Shown here in pieces: positions 15,099 to 20,528 of a stretch of 30,364 nt of DNA. The DNA is from a virus. The DNA lies in the IMG/VR virus record IMGVR_UViG_3300031576_000234, positions 1 to 30,364 of that record; one strand, written 5' to 3'. Within the stretch, counting starts at the first letter, position 1. Each line of letters begins with the position of its first letter. A program made the translations under genes and the position numbers. A model generated the notes under the pieces. That model saw only the letters and a list, made by a program, of their open reading frames with translations. It did no database searches and had not been told where the DNA came from.

Positions 15099-16133
15099 AT
15101 GTTTTTTGATTTTCTGCGCAGGAAAAGAATTGTTACGCTTGGCGGGGCGAATCCGGACCCGATATTGGGGGGACTGCCGTGGCTAAAATTCGGCGGGATG
15201 TTGCCGGAGTCTATGCCGAGGTCGTTCTCGCTGCGGAATCTGATGCCGAAAGCGGGTATCCAAAAAAACTATGATTGCGTGGGATGGGCCGGGGCGTACT
15301 TACGCGAATATCAGGAAACCGTAGAGACCGGGCAATATGAGGATTATTCGGGTATGGGAGTCTACGCGATGGCAAAGCAGATCGACGGGCTTTCGGAGAA
15401 GGGAACGTGGCTTCACATGGCGACGTATGTCCCGATGAAGTTCGGGACGGTCCTTGAATCGGATTATCCGGAGATCCATGTTCCGGCCGATCCGGTCATG
15501 CCGGAGATATCGCGCTCCGCGATGGATAGGGCTGCGAAAAGAAAGACGAAAGACTCGGTGGCGGTGGAGGTCGGCGATATGCACCAGGGGATCAGGCGCG
15601 CGCTCGTCGAGCGCAGGGCGCCTGTCGTGATCGGAATGTACTGGAGAAAATACGCGCAGGTTGAAAAGGACGGGACTCTCATGATGAGCGGACCCATAGT
15701 GTTCGGCCACGCGCTGACCGCGACCGGTTTTGACGACGACAGGGGGGCGATCGAGGTCCTCGACAGCAAGGGGCGCGAATGGGGGGACGAGGGGTACGCC
15801 TGGATCCCATACAGCACGCCGTTGTATGCACAGGGCTGGATCTCCGCGGACCTGCCGAACGAGGAGAAGGAAGTGGAGAAAGTCCCGACGATCGAGAAGC
15901 CACGCAACCTCCAAAGCGAACAGCGCAATGCTATAATGCTAAGGGAGGCCATATACAGGGCTTTCGCGGCCACGGACAGGGCGCGAGCACTCGCCGCCAA
16001 GGACTGGTTTCGGCTAGTGAATGCGGCAACTTATCTCGGTTACTCATTCACAGACTTGGTGAATGACTTATACTCTCGGAGCAGAAATCGCGGGCCGATA
16101 TTCGACCTTGCCGTCCATCGTGTTAACCGTTAA
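15099..16133 (+). CDS. Papain-like (C1 fold) cysteine peptidase
   Basis: This 344-residue protein shows the papain order of catalytic residues. Gln55 and Cys60 lie in QKNYDCVGWAGAYL, corresponding to the CVGFA-type motif of bacterial C1 peptidases. His204 lies in VFGHALTATGF, followed by a beta segment VLDSKGREWGDEGYAWIPY that parallels NSWGxxWGexGY. The usual catalytic Asn is replaced by Asp222. There is no signal peptide or membrane segment; the C-terminal ~90 residues are a separate helical region. The neighbours are small membrane proteins and a transglycosylase, so a role in lysis or in cutting a host surface or crosslink peptide is plausible. A virion or anti-host protease is the alternative. 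Confidence 0.8.
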   Translation: MFFDFLRRKRIVTLGGANPDPILGGLPWLKFGGMLPESMPRSFSLRNLMPKAGIQKNYDCVGWAGAYLREYQETVETGQYEDYSGMGVYAMAKQIDGLSEKGTWLHMATYVPMKFGTVLESDYPEIHVPADPVMPEISRSAMDRAAKRKTKDSVAVEVGDMHQGIRRALVERRAPVVIGMYWRKYAQVEKDGTLMMSGPIVFGHALTATGFDDDRGAIEVLDSKGREWGDEGYAWIPYSTPLYAQGWISADLPNEEKEVEKVPTIEKPRNLQSEQRNAIMLREAIYRAFAATDRARALAAKDWFRLVNAATYLGYSFTDLVNDLYSRSRNRGPIFDLAVHRVNR

Positions 16134-16149
16134 GAGGGAAGTTAACATC

Positions 16150-16185
16150 AAAAATGAGTAGATTTGACTAAAAATGAGTAGATTT
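16150..16185 (+). repeat. Tandem 16-nt repeat forming two mini-ORFs
   Basis: AAAAATGAGTAGATTT occurs at 16150-16165 and again at 16170-16185, with a 20-nt period. Each copy carries an ATG opening a tiny frame, MSRFD-stop and MSRF-stop. It lies in the 59-nt gap between the peptidase and a membrane protein gene. Confidence 0.7.
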
Positions 16186-16192
16186 TAAGAAT

Positions 16193-16369
16193 ATGTACAA
16201 GATTTTGGAAAAATTAAGAGGACGCAAAACTTATCTGCTGGCCGCGGTCACGGTTCTGTATGCCGTATCCGGATTGATTTTGGGGCAGATCGAACAAGAG
16301 AAGGCGATCGAGCTCATCCTCGGGGCGCTCACAGTGTCGGCGTTGCGCAACGGGATGCCTAATTCTTAA
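16193..16369 (+). CDS. Small membrane protein, holin-type
   Basis: This 58-residue protein has the pattern of a widespread family of small phage membrane proteins: basic start (KLRGRKTYLLAAVTVLYAV), first hydrophobic span, a short polar turn (GQIEQEKAI), and a second span ending LTVSALRNGM. Members lie in lysis cassettes and are usually called holins. It directly precedes the transglycosylase. Confidence 0.7.
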   Translation: MYKILEKLRGRKTYLLAAVTVLYAVSGLILGQIEQEKAIELILGALTVSALRNGMPNS

Positions 16370-16413
16370 CCCGCGCTACGGTTACCTTTATAAAAAGGTG
16401 GGCCGGAATTGCG

Positions 16414-16884
16414 GTGGTTTTGGCGATAGGGGCTGGGGGAGCGTTGGCGATTGTCAGGGAGTCGAGATTGACGGTCGAGACGATCGGCGCGTGGGAGATT
16501 CCCGCGATCTCGTATTCGAAAAGGTCCTCGCAAAAGACGAGTGGCTCCTCTTACTGGGGATCGCCGGAGCGGAAGGAGCACTACTTGCCGCTCATAAAAG
16601 ACGCGGCGGAAAGGCATGGAGCTGATGCGGAGCAGATGATGGCCGTGGCGATATGCGAGTCGGGATTGAATCCGGAGGCGCTTAATAAAAATGATCCGGG
16701 GACTGGAAGCAAGGGATTGTTTCAATTCCAAGACGGTACGTTCTATGGACACGCCGCGCAGATGGGAATCGACTTGCCGGATATTTGGAACGACACGCAA
16801 CAGATCGAACTGGCCGCTTGGATGTTCGGTCGGGGATTGCAATTTCATTGGACTTGCGCCCGGATGATCGGGATCATAAAGTAA
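16414..16884 (+). CDS. Lysozyme-like / lytic transglycosylase (endolysin)
   Basis: This 156-residue protein cuts peptidoglycan glycan strands. GTG 16414 is the first usable start codon in the frame. The N-terminus VLAIGAGGALAIV is hydrophobic and may be a signal-anchor. The catalytic domain at about 57-150 has the SLT-type signature: Glu82 in ICESGLNPEA, then GLFQF (101-105), then DTQQIELAAWMF. The frame is open upstream without ATG to 16363, so the true start might use a rarer codon. Confidence 0.8.
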   Translation: MVLAIGAGGALAIVRESRLTVETIGAWEIPAISYSKRSSQKTSGSSYWGSPERKEHYLPLIKDAAERHGADAEQMMAVAICESGLNPEALNKNDPGTGSKGLFQFQDGTFYGHAAQMGIDLPDIWNDTQQIELAAWMFGRGLQFHWTCARMIGIIK

Positions 16885-16886
16885 AT

Positions 16887-17090
16887 ATGGATGGGGACAG
16901 ATCATTAAAGAACGTGCCGGAGAATACGCAGGCGACGATCACGACTGTATATTTGCGCGGAGGTTTCTCGCGTTCCGAGCTCGGCGAGCTCTACGGTTTG
17001 AAAAAAATGACCGTGGACAAGATACTTGCTAAGAGGGCCGGGCTGGGTACGAGAGCTAAAACCGTTCTCGATCTTCCGGAAGACCATTAG
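16887..17090 (+). CDS. Small HTH protein
   Basis: This 67-residue protein starts 2 nt after the transglycosylase gene. Residues about 20-50 (TVYLRGGFSRSELGELYGLKKMTVDKILAK) fit a helix-turn-helix; the repeated xxxLGxLYGLxxxTVxxIL pattern is also seen at 18265 and 18641. It may regulate the switch between the late block and the early region that follows. DNA binding is inferred. Confidence 0.6.
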   Translation: MDGDRSLKNVPENTQATITTVYLRGGFSRSELGELYGLKKMTVDKILAKRAGLGTRAKTVLDLPEDH

Positions 17091-17330
17091 ACCCTGGCAG
17101 GGCCGACCACCGTCTCTAAAGGACGACCTGGGGCTTGCGCTTTGGCGCGGCGTCCGGGCTTGCCGGTTCGGGGAGTCCTGGCGGCGGGATGGCTCCCACG
17201 GGATGAATCCTAATAGGGCGCCAGCGTTGAAATTCGGTGCTAAATAGGGGCGATTCGGGGTTATTGGTAGTCTGGTGCTATACAAAGAGGGGTTTGATCG
17301 GTATTCGGGTACGAAAGTGACCTTTGGCAC
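17091..17330. other. Gene-free GC-rich stretch between late and early regions
   Basis: No convincing ORF in either strand. Several hairpins can be drawn: GGACG (17121-17125) with CGTCC (17151-17155), enclosing GCGC-TTTG-GCGC (17137-17148), then a GGGAG/CTCCC stem a little downstream, and the palindrome GGCGCC. Read as RNA it would be the 3' region of the late transcript. It might be a terminator region or structured RNA, but no T-run follows any stem. Confidence 0.4.
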
Positions 17331-17359
17331 TTGACATAATAGGCGGGATATGGTATGGT
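17331..17359 (+). promoter_or_regulatory. Strong sigma70-like early promoter
   Basis: Perfect -35 TTGACA (17331-17336), exactly 17 nt, and -10 TATGGT (17354-17359, 4 of 6). This is the only full -35/-10 pair of this quality in the window. It precedes the run of small early genes. Transcription should begin at about 17366. Confidence 0.8.
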
Positions 17360-17379
17360 GGTAACGTAAAAATTAAGCA

Positions 17380-17445
17380 GTGACCGATTGCCCGGTTGCG
17401 GATAGTTTGATGATTCCGGGCATTGGCGCCGGAATTTTTTTATGA
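17380..17445 (+). CDS. Possible 21-codon leader peptide
   Basis: GTG at 17380 opens a 21-residue frame (MTDCPVADSLMIPGIGAGIFL) that runs through both leader hairpins and ends in a TGA overlapping the next ATG (ATGA at 17442-17445). It starts about 14 nt after the predicted transcription start. There is no clear Shine-Dalgarno, so it may be a chance frame; if translated it would couple ribosome movement to the attenuator. Confidence 0.3.
   Translation: MTDCPVADSLMIPGIGAGIFL
17389..17422 (+). promoter_or_regulatory. Antiterminator hairpin in early leader
   Basis: TGCCCGG (17389-17395) pairs perfectly with CCGGGCA (17416-17422). Further pairs outside are possible after one mismatch. The right arm shares 17416-17419 with the left arm of the downstream terminator, so the two structures exclude each other. 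Confidence 0.6.
17413..17441 (+). terminator. Leader terminator (attenuator) before the first early gene
   Basis: ATTCCGG (17413-17419) and CCGGAAT (17429-17435) form a perfect 7-bp stem with a 9-nt loop. Seven Ts (17435-17441) run directly into the ATG at 17442. This is a textbook intrinsic terminator placed in a 5' leader. Confidence 0.75.
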
Positions 17446-17570
17446 AATGGAACAGGAAAGAAAAACCATTCATGACCAGCAAAGAGTTTTTCCGCGGGAA
17501 ATGGCAGCGGGTCGGATTTTTCAAGACGAAAAAGGGCATCGTGATTCGACCGTGTGGGAAAGGTTTATGA
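17442..17570 (+). CDS. Small basic early protein
   Basis: This 42-residue ORF is rich in Lys, Arg, Phe and Trp (MKWNRKEKPF, KWQRVGFFKTKKG). It begins right after the leader T-run and ends in an ATGA overlap with the next gene. A longer reading in another frame (from TTG 17423 into the next gene) is possible, but I prefer the coupled arrangement. Function unknown. Confidence 0.5.
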   Translation: MKWNRKEKPFMTSKEFFRGKWQRVGFFKTKKGIVIRPCGKGL

Positions 17571-17815
17571 GCAAGCGGATTATCTATCAAGTGGTCACGG
17601 CCACCGCGGAGCAGAATGAGAGCATGGCACACAAAATCCAGTTTCGGTCGTTCAACTTGGAGAGCGCCAAAAAGTTTGCCGAGGGATATCGCAAGGCGAA
17701 TCCTGGCATGGCTTTTGTTGTGCTCGAGGAGCGGCACGAAGTGGTCGCCGATATTTGCGGTCTTTGGGAAATAGACCATGATGCCGGTGGCGAGAAGGCG
17801 CTGGATTATTTTTGA
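17567..17815 (+). CDS. Small early protein, hypothetical
   Basis: This 82-residue protein starts at the ATGA overlap with GGGAAAGG upstream as Shine-Dalgarno. Pattern: IIYQVVTATAEQ, a helix (SAKKFAEGYRKANPG), then MAFVVLEERHEVV, an alpha/beta layout like a small sandwich. I do not recognise the family. Confidence 0.65.
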   Translation: MSKRIIYQVVTATAEQNESMAHKIQFRSFNLESAKKFAEGYRKANPGMAFVVLEERHEVVADICGLWEIDHDAGGEKALDYF

Positions 17816-17951
17816 GGATCGCGCGCGGGTTCCAAGGCAGGAGGAGCTCGCGCCTTTGGAGGTACATATTGGAGCGAAAAAAGTCAAAGGGGAGAACCCG
17901 CTGCTGGCGGCGTTTTGGGAGGGATTTAATTCAGTTAAGAAATCAATATGA
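17778..17951 (+). CDS. Small early protein overlapping both neighbours
   Basis: This 57-residue ORF overlaps the previous gene by 38 nt and the next by ATGA. Basic start (MMPVARRRWIIFEDRARV), then a segment ending in PLLAAFWEGFNSV, a composition typical of a real short phage protein. The start could also be the second ATG at 17781. No known family. Confidence 0.5.
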   Translation: MMPVARRRWIIFEDRARVPRQEELAPLEVHIGAKKVKGENPLLAAFWEGFNSVKKSI

Positions 17952-18262
17952 GCTGCAGGGAAACGATTGAAAAAAACGACTCTATAAAAAGCGATGAGAC
18001 CTGGATCGTGGAGATCCGGAGCGAGAGGGACGGGCGCATTGTAGTCAGCCACGGGAATGTTCAGGGAGGATTTTTTATCGTGCACAAAAAGGGCGATGGC
18101 GATATGGGAGGTATGGGAGGCACCAATCAGGGCGTGTTCGGCACGGCACCATCGATCGGGGTGTGCCTTTTTAAGGCGCCCGAGCAGTTGGAGCGCATGG
18201 CCATTAAAATCGGAGTACATGATGCGATAAAAAAGACGAGGGAGATGATGGAGAAACTTTGA
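17948..18262 (+). CDS. Hypothetical early protein with Gly/Met-rich loop
   Basis: This 104-residue protein has a beta start (TWIVEIRSERDGRIVVSHG), a GDGDMGGMGGTNQG loop and a C-terminal helix (APEQLERMAIKIGVHDAIKK). Soluble, without known motifs. Its start is coupled to the upstream gene by ATGA. Confidence 0.65.
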   Translation: MSCRETIEKNDSIKSDETWIVEIRSERDGRIVVSHGNVQGGFFIVHKKGDGDMGGMGGTNQGVFGTAPSIGVCLFKAPEQLERMAIKIGVHDAIKKTREMMEKL

Positions 18263-18264
18263 GT

Positions 18265-18657
18265 ATGAGGTACCAAAAAGATTTTTCCGCTCCGATTGAA
18301 AAACGCTTCTATGCGCTGGGAATATCAGTGCGGGCGTTTAGCGATCATTTTGGATTTGGAGATACTTATTTGAGGCTTTTGTTCCGTGGCGGGGCCGTTG
18401 CTTCTCCAAAGTTTTTTTCCAAGCTGATCGCAGCCATATTAAAAGTTGAGCGCTGGCCCTACCTAGCTTCAAAACTCCGTGCAATTACTGCAAAAGACAG
18501 GAGTTTGTGGGCCAGGGGAGAAGCGGCGCGAGTTAGAGATCGGCAGATGATTAAGATGCGGAAAACCGGCGCTAAGCTGCACGAGATTGGAAAGATTTAT
18601 GGCATATCCAAGCAGAGAGTCCAGGCAATAGTTTCCGAATATGAAAAAAACCGATAA
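18265..18657 (+). CDS. HTH-containing early protein
   Basis: This 130-residue basic protein has a C-terminal helix-turn-helix resembling sigma region 4 or resolvase-type HTH (MIKMRKTGAKLHEIGKIYG, then ISKQRVQAIVSEYEK). The N-terminal region (LGISVRAFSDHFGFGDTYLRLLF) might be a second HTH. A TTG at 18259, overlapping the previous stop and better spaced from GGAG, is the alternative start. A transcriptional role is inferred. Confidence 0.7.
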   Translation: MRYQKDFSAPIEKRFYALGISVRAFSDHFGFGDTYLRLLFRGGAVASPKFFSKLIAAILKVERWPYLASKLRAITAKDRSLWARGEAARVRDRQMIKMRKTGAKLHEIGKIYGISKQRVQAIVSEYEKNR

Positions 18658-18844
18658 GCTGACAAAAAGGCAGGTACTTGCGATTCCCGGCCTCGTAAAT
18701 AAGAGGGGCTGGAGCGTCGGCGCCGTGGCGGGATTTTACGGGGTGAGCTGGCAGGCGGTCTGGTACTGGGTAAAGCAGCTGCGGCGGCGCGGTTTTGAAA
18801 TCAGGACCCGGAAAAAAGGGTCTCGGTCTCTGCTGGATTCATGA
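18641..18844 (+). CDS. Small HTH protein (transposase-like fold)
   Basis: This 67-residue basic protein overlaps the previous gene by 17 nt. WSVGAVAGFYGVSWQAVWYW with VKQLRRRGFEI is a helix-turn-helix of the kind seen in transposase N-termini and small regulators. There is no further domain, so it is probably a DNA-binding regulator. Confidence 0.65.
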   Translation: MKKTDKLTKRQVLAIPGLVNKRGWSVGAVAGFYGVSWQAVWYWVKQLRRRGFEIRTRKKGSRSLLDS

Positions 18845-18869
18845 CGGAAATCGGCTATGCTTGGGATGT

Positions 18870-19067
18870 ATGCCGTCTCGAATAAGCCGAACATTCAAGG
18901 CCCCGAAAAACGGGGGATATCACCACCGCGATCATAGGAGCAAAAAGGGCCGGGAGCCGTTGGCGCCGGTTAAAAAGCGCATCCGGGCGCGGTACAAGGG
19001 GCGCATCGAGGAGATGAGGATCGAGGAGGAAGATCGGGAGGCAAGGGATCTTTTCAATCGAATATAA
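18870..19067 (+). CDS. Small basic early protein
   Basis: This protein has 65 residues from ATG 18870: basic start, His/Lys-rich middle (GGYHHRDHRSKKG), charged helix at the end (RIEEMRIEEEDREARDL). The frame is open back to TTG 18795, and that reading adds LCWIHDGNRLCLGC, a possible Cys knuckle; the start is therefore uncertain. It is the last gene before the non-coding region. Confidence 0.55.
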   Translation: MPSRISRTFKAPKNGGYHHRDHRSKKGREPLAPVKKRIRARYKGRIEEMRIEEEDREARDLFNRI

Positions 19068-19096
19068 AAAACCACCGAAGATAATTCGGCGGGTGG
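19065..19096 (-). terminator. Possible terminator for - strand transcripts
   Basis: CCGAA (19075-19079) pairs with TTCGG (19085-19089), and CCACC (19072-19076) can alternatively pair with GGTGG (19092-19096). On the - strand the stem is followed by six Ts. It would stop antisense RNA entering the early genes from the origin region. Confidence 0.35.
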
Positions 19097-19097
19097 G

Positions 19098-19198
19098 AAA
19101 AAATAAAGCTAAATTTTAAATTTTGGTGGGACTTTTATCACCTAGGTTTAATTGGTTGTGGACAGGTCGGGGCATGGATTGTGGACTTGTGGATAACT
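19098..19198. other. Candidate replication origin (DnaA boxes plus AT-rich tract)
   Basis: Three TTGTGGA elements lie within 42 nt of non-coding DNA: TTGTGGACA (19156), TTGTGGACT (19079+100, i.e. 19179) and TTGTGGATAAC (19187). The last contains TGTGGATAA (19188-19196), the exact complement of the bacterial DnaA box TTATCCACA. The first two match at 7 of 9 or so. An A/T-only-rich tract (19098-19124) lies beside them as a possible unwinding element. No phage replication initiator or helicase is seen. Confidence 0.55.
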
Positions 19199-19204
19199 GC
19201 GGCG

Positions 19205-19233
19205 TTGACTTTACTTTTTAGGGCTGGCATGAT
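19205..19233 (+). promoter_or_regulatory. Promoter of the structured RNA
   Basis: TTGACT (19205-19210, 5 of 6), a 17-nt spacer, and an extended -10: TGG (19225-19227) then CATGAT (19228-19233, 4 of 6). The expected start at about 19240 coincides with the first base of the RNA's closing stem. Confidence 0.6.
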
Positions 19234-19239
19234 AGGGTT

Positions 19240-19346
19240 GTTATGTTAAAAGGATTCTCAAAAAGTCGATCGACATTTGGAGAGTACCGTGGAAACACGG
19301 ACTTTTACATAACTCAAATACCGACGGCGTAAGCTGGCGGTTTTTT
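19240..19346 (+). ncRNA. Compact structured small RNA, about 107 nt
   Basis: The transcript folds by eye into a three-way junction. P1: 19240-19252 with 19302-19313, 12 pairs and one bulged T. P2: TCTCAAA (19256-19262) with TTT-G-GAGA (19276-19283), capped by the palindrome GTCGATCGAC. P3: CCGTG-GAAA-CACGG (19287-19300), a perfect stem with a GNRA loop. A terminator hairpin follows. No ORF of any size fits. I recognise no known RNA family. It lies beside the DnaA boxes, so a replication or copy-control role is possible; regulation of host or early mRNAs is the alternative. Confidence 0.65.
19320..19346 (+). terminator. Intrinsic terminator of the small RNA
   Basis: ACCGACGGC (19320-19328), GTAA loop, GCTGGCGGT (19333-19341), then T run to 19346. 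The stem has one A-G mismatch and one G-U pair. This is the clearest stand-alone intrinsic terminator in the window. Confidence 0.8.
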
Positions 19347-19640
19347 GATTGAAAAAAAGGGCAGGATCATGGGGATATTCCACGATGGCCGCGCGCTATG
19401 GGAATTAAGGACGTACGCGGCAACCGCTGACACCTAAAAAATTAAGCGCAAAGCGAAAAGTATCCGGCTCGATGGCCAAGGCTGTCGGCTAGGAGCGCCC
19501 CCGGTAAAGTGTCGCCGTGGCGGGGAAGTAGCCCAGCTCGCTTAAATAGATTCCTTCCGAAAGGAAACCCGAATAAGGGAATGAAGCCGGCCTATTTAAT
19601 TTTTTGTTTTTTTGCCCGATTTCAATCAGGGTTAATGGAA
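19347..19640. other. Second structured, gene-free stretch
   Basis: No convincing gene; the longest sensible frame is 22 codons from ATG 19369. Candidate stems include ATCATGG/CCACGAT (19366-19386, one mismatch), GCCGCG/CGCGGC (19388-19421), GCTC-TGGCC/GGCTA-GAGC (19467-19496), CCCCG/CGGGG (19499-19525) and TTCCTT-CCGA-AAGGAA (19551-19566). A T-rich tract follows at 19598-19613. It could be a second, larger RNA or the leader of the gene at 19646. No clear promoter was seen within it. Confidence 0.4.
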
Positions 19641-19645
19641 TTTCT

Positions 19646-19951
19646 ATGTCAAAAATTGATTTTCCACGAAGGCGAAAACACGGGAGTGAGGCGATAAACT
19701 GGTTGCTTGATTACATGGAGTTTCGATTGGAGCTTCGGCGTCTTGACGACACTGAGAAAACAAACAGACTCTATACTATGCATGCGATAAAAAAGCATGG
19801 GGCGGCGACGGTCAGGCAGATGATAGACGCCGCCGCGGAATCGGAGTTTTGGCGGACGCGCGTCACTTGTATGCGGACGATCTACTACAAGGGCGTTCAA
19901 ATACTTTCCTCCGTGGTTAGGGGCGGAATTAAAAGGGAACGAATATCTTGA
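19646..19951 (+). CDS. Possible replisome-organiser-like protein
   Basis: This 101-residue, basic, helical protein is the first gene after the candidate origin. Its C-terminal part (ATVRQMIDAAAESEFWRTRV followed by YYKGVQILSS) recalls the C-terminal tail of phage replisome organisers, which typically read xxxIxxAxxdxFWrxxilSxxxLxxxfdxL. The match is partial and the usual N-terminal winged helix is absent. A helicase-loader or initiator role fits the position but is inference. ATG 19646 has GGAA 6 nt upstream. Confidence 0.5.
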   Translation: MSKIDFPRRRKHGSEAINWLLDYMEFRLELRRLDDTEKTNRLYTMHAIKKHGAATVRQMIDAAAESEFWRTRVTCMRTIYYKGVQILSSVVRGGIKRERIS

Positions 19952-19952
19952 T

Positions 19953-20411
19953 ATGGATCATGTCGGAGAAATTATAAAAAACGCCGTGAGTAAAAGAATT
20001 TCGGAGGGAATGTTTTTTAAGGATGGTATCAGGGAAATGAAATGCTCCGAATGCGGAGAGAGAGTCGGAACCAGGCAGGCGAAATGCTGGGGACAGGAAG
20101 TCGACGGATTTTTCATGTTCGATTGGCACGACCATGTCTCGCATATTCCGGCCGTTCGGGAATCGTACGGGTTGTCGACGAAGATCCGGAGAGGGGCGGA
20201 TTTTGTCGTGGTGGTTTACGGGAGGCCTTGCTATATCACGGAGATGGAAAAAGAGAAATATCTTGATGCTTTGATGAGGGGGAACAAGATCGTGGAGATA
20301 CGCGGATACGTTTTTGATCGCGTGTATCCGATCATGCCGTACGAGGATTGGGTCGACGAGGAACAGAGAAGAAATAGGCGCGTGGAAGCGGTGCATTTTA
20401 TAGAGGATTGA
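19953..20411 (+). CDS. Hypothetical protein with Cys pairs
   Basis: This 152-residue protein starts 1 nt after the previous stop. It contains CSECGERVGTRQAKCWG, a possible zinc knuckle, an aromatic DWHDHVSHIP stretch, and a beta region (ADFVVVVYGRPCYI). I do not recognise it. Tight linkage to the preceding gene suggests a shared replication or recombination role. Confidence 0.6.
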   Translation: MDHVGEIIKNAVSKRISEGMFFKDGIREMKCSECGERVGTRQAKCWGQEVDGFFMFDWHDHVSHIPAVRESYGLSTKIRRGADFVVVVYGRPCYITEMEKEKYLDALMRGNKIVEIRGYVFDRVYPIMPYEDWVDEEQRRNRRVEAVHFIED

Positions 20412-20412
20412 G

Positions 20413-20508
20413 ATGGGGACAAAGGACTTGCATCGTCCCGGCATCCATGGCAAGATGATCGTGTTCGTGGATTGCCCCGCGTTTTCAAGCTCGTGGGCGC
20501 AACCCTGA
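20413..20508 (+). pseudogene. N-terminal fragment of a small gene split by an HNH gene
   Basis: The frame encodes 31 residues (MGTKDLHRPGIHGKMIVFVD, then CPAFSSSWAQP) before TGA 20506-20508. Its end lies 20 nt before the AP2-HNH gene, and a compatible open C-terminal part resumes after that gene (to 21102). It starts just 1 nt after the preceding stop, as an intact operon gene would. It could instead be a functional microprotein. Confidence 0.45.
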
Positions 20509-20528
20509 CCCAGGAGCTTTTAGTTTTT

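Noticed and set aside
15929-15937. TGCTATAAT extended -10 inside the peptidase gene
   Set aside because: It encodes in-frame residues (N-A-I-M-L) far from any start codon, so no gene would use it.
17026-17247. 73-codon frame across the gene-free block
   Set aside because: It starts inside the HTH gene in another frame, lacks a ribosome site, and its codon composition is Arg/Trp/Gly-rich as expected for GC-rich non-coding sequence.
16905-17330. Long - strand frame opposite the HTH gene and early promoter
   Set aside because: Pro/Arg/Ser-rich, no ribosome site, and it covers a + strand gene with a credible HTH; a shadow frame.
19369-19437. 22-codon ORF (MGIFHDGRALW...) as a tmRNA-like tag
   Set aside because: No tRNA-like ends, no conserved tmRNA sequences nearby, and the peptide does not end like a degradation tag.
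19347-19640. RNase P RNA, group I or group II intron
   Set aside because: None of the conserved core sequences of these families could be seen by eye.
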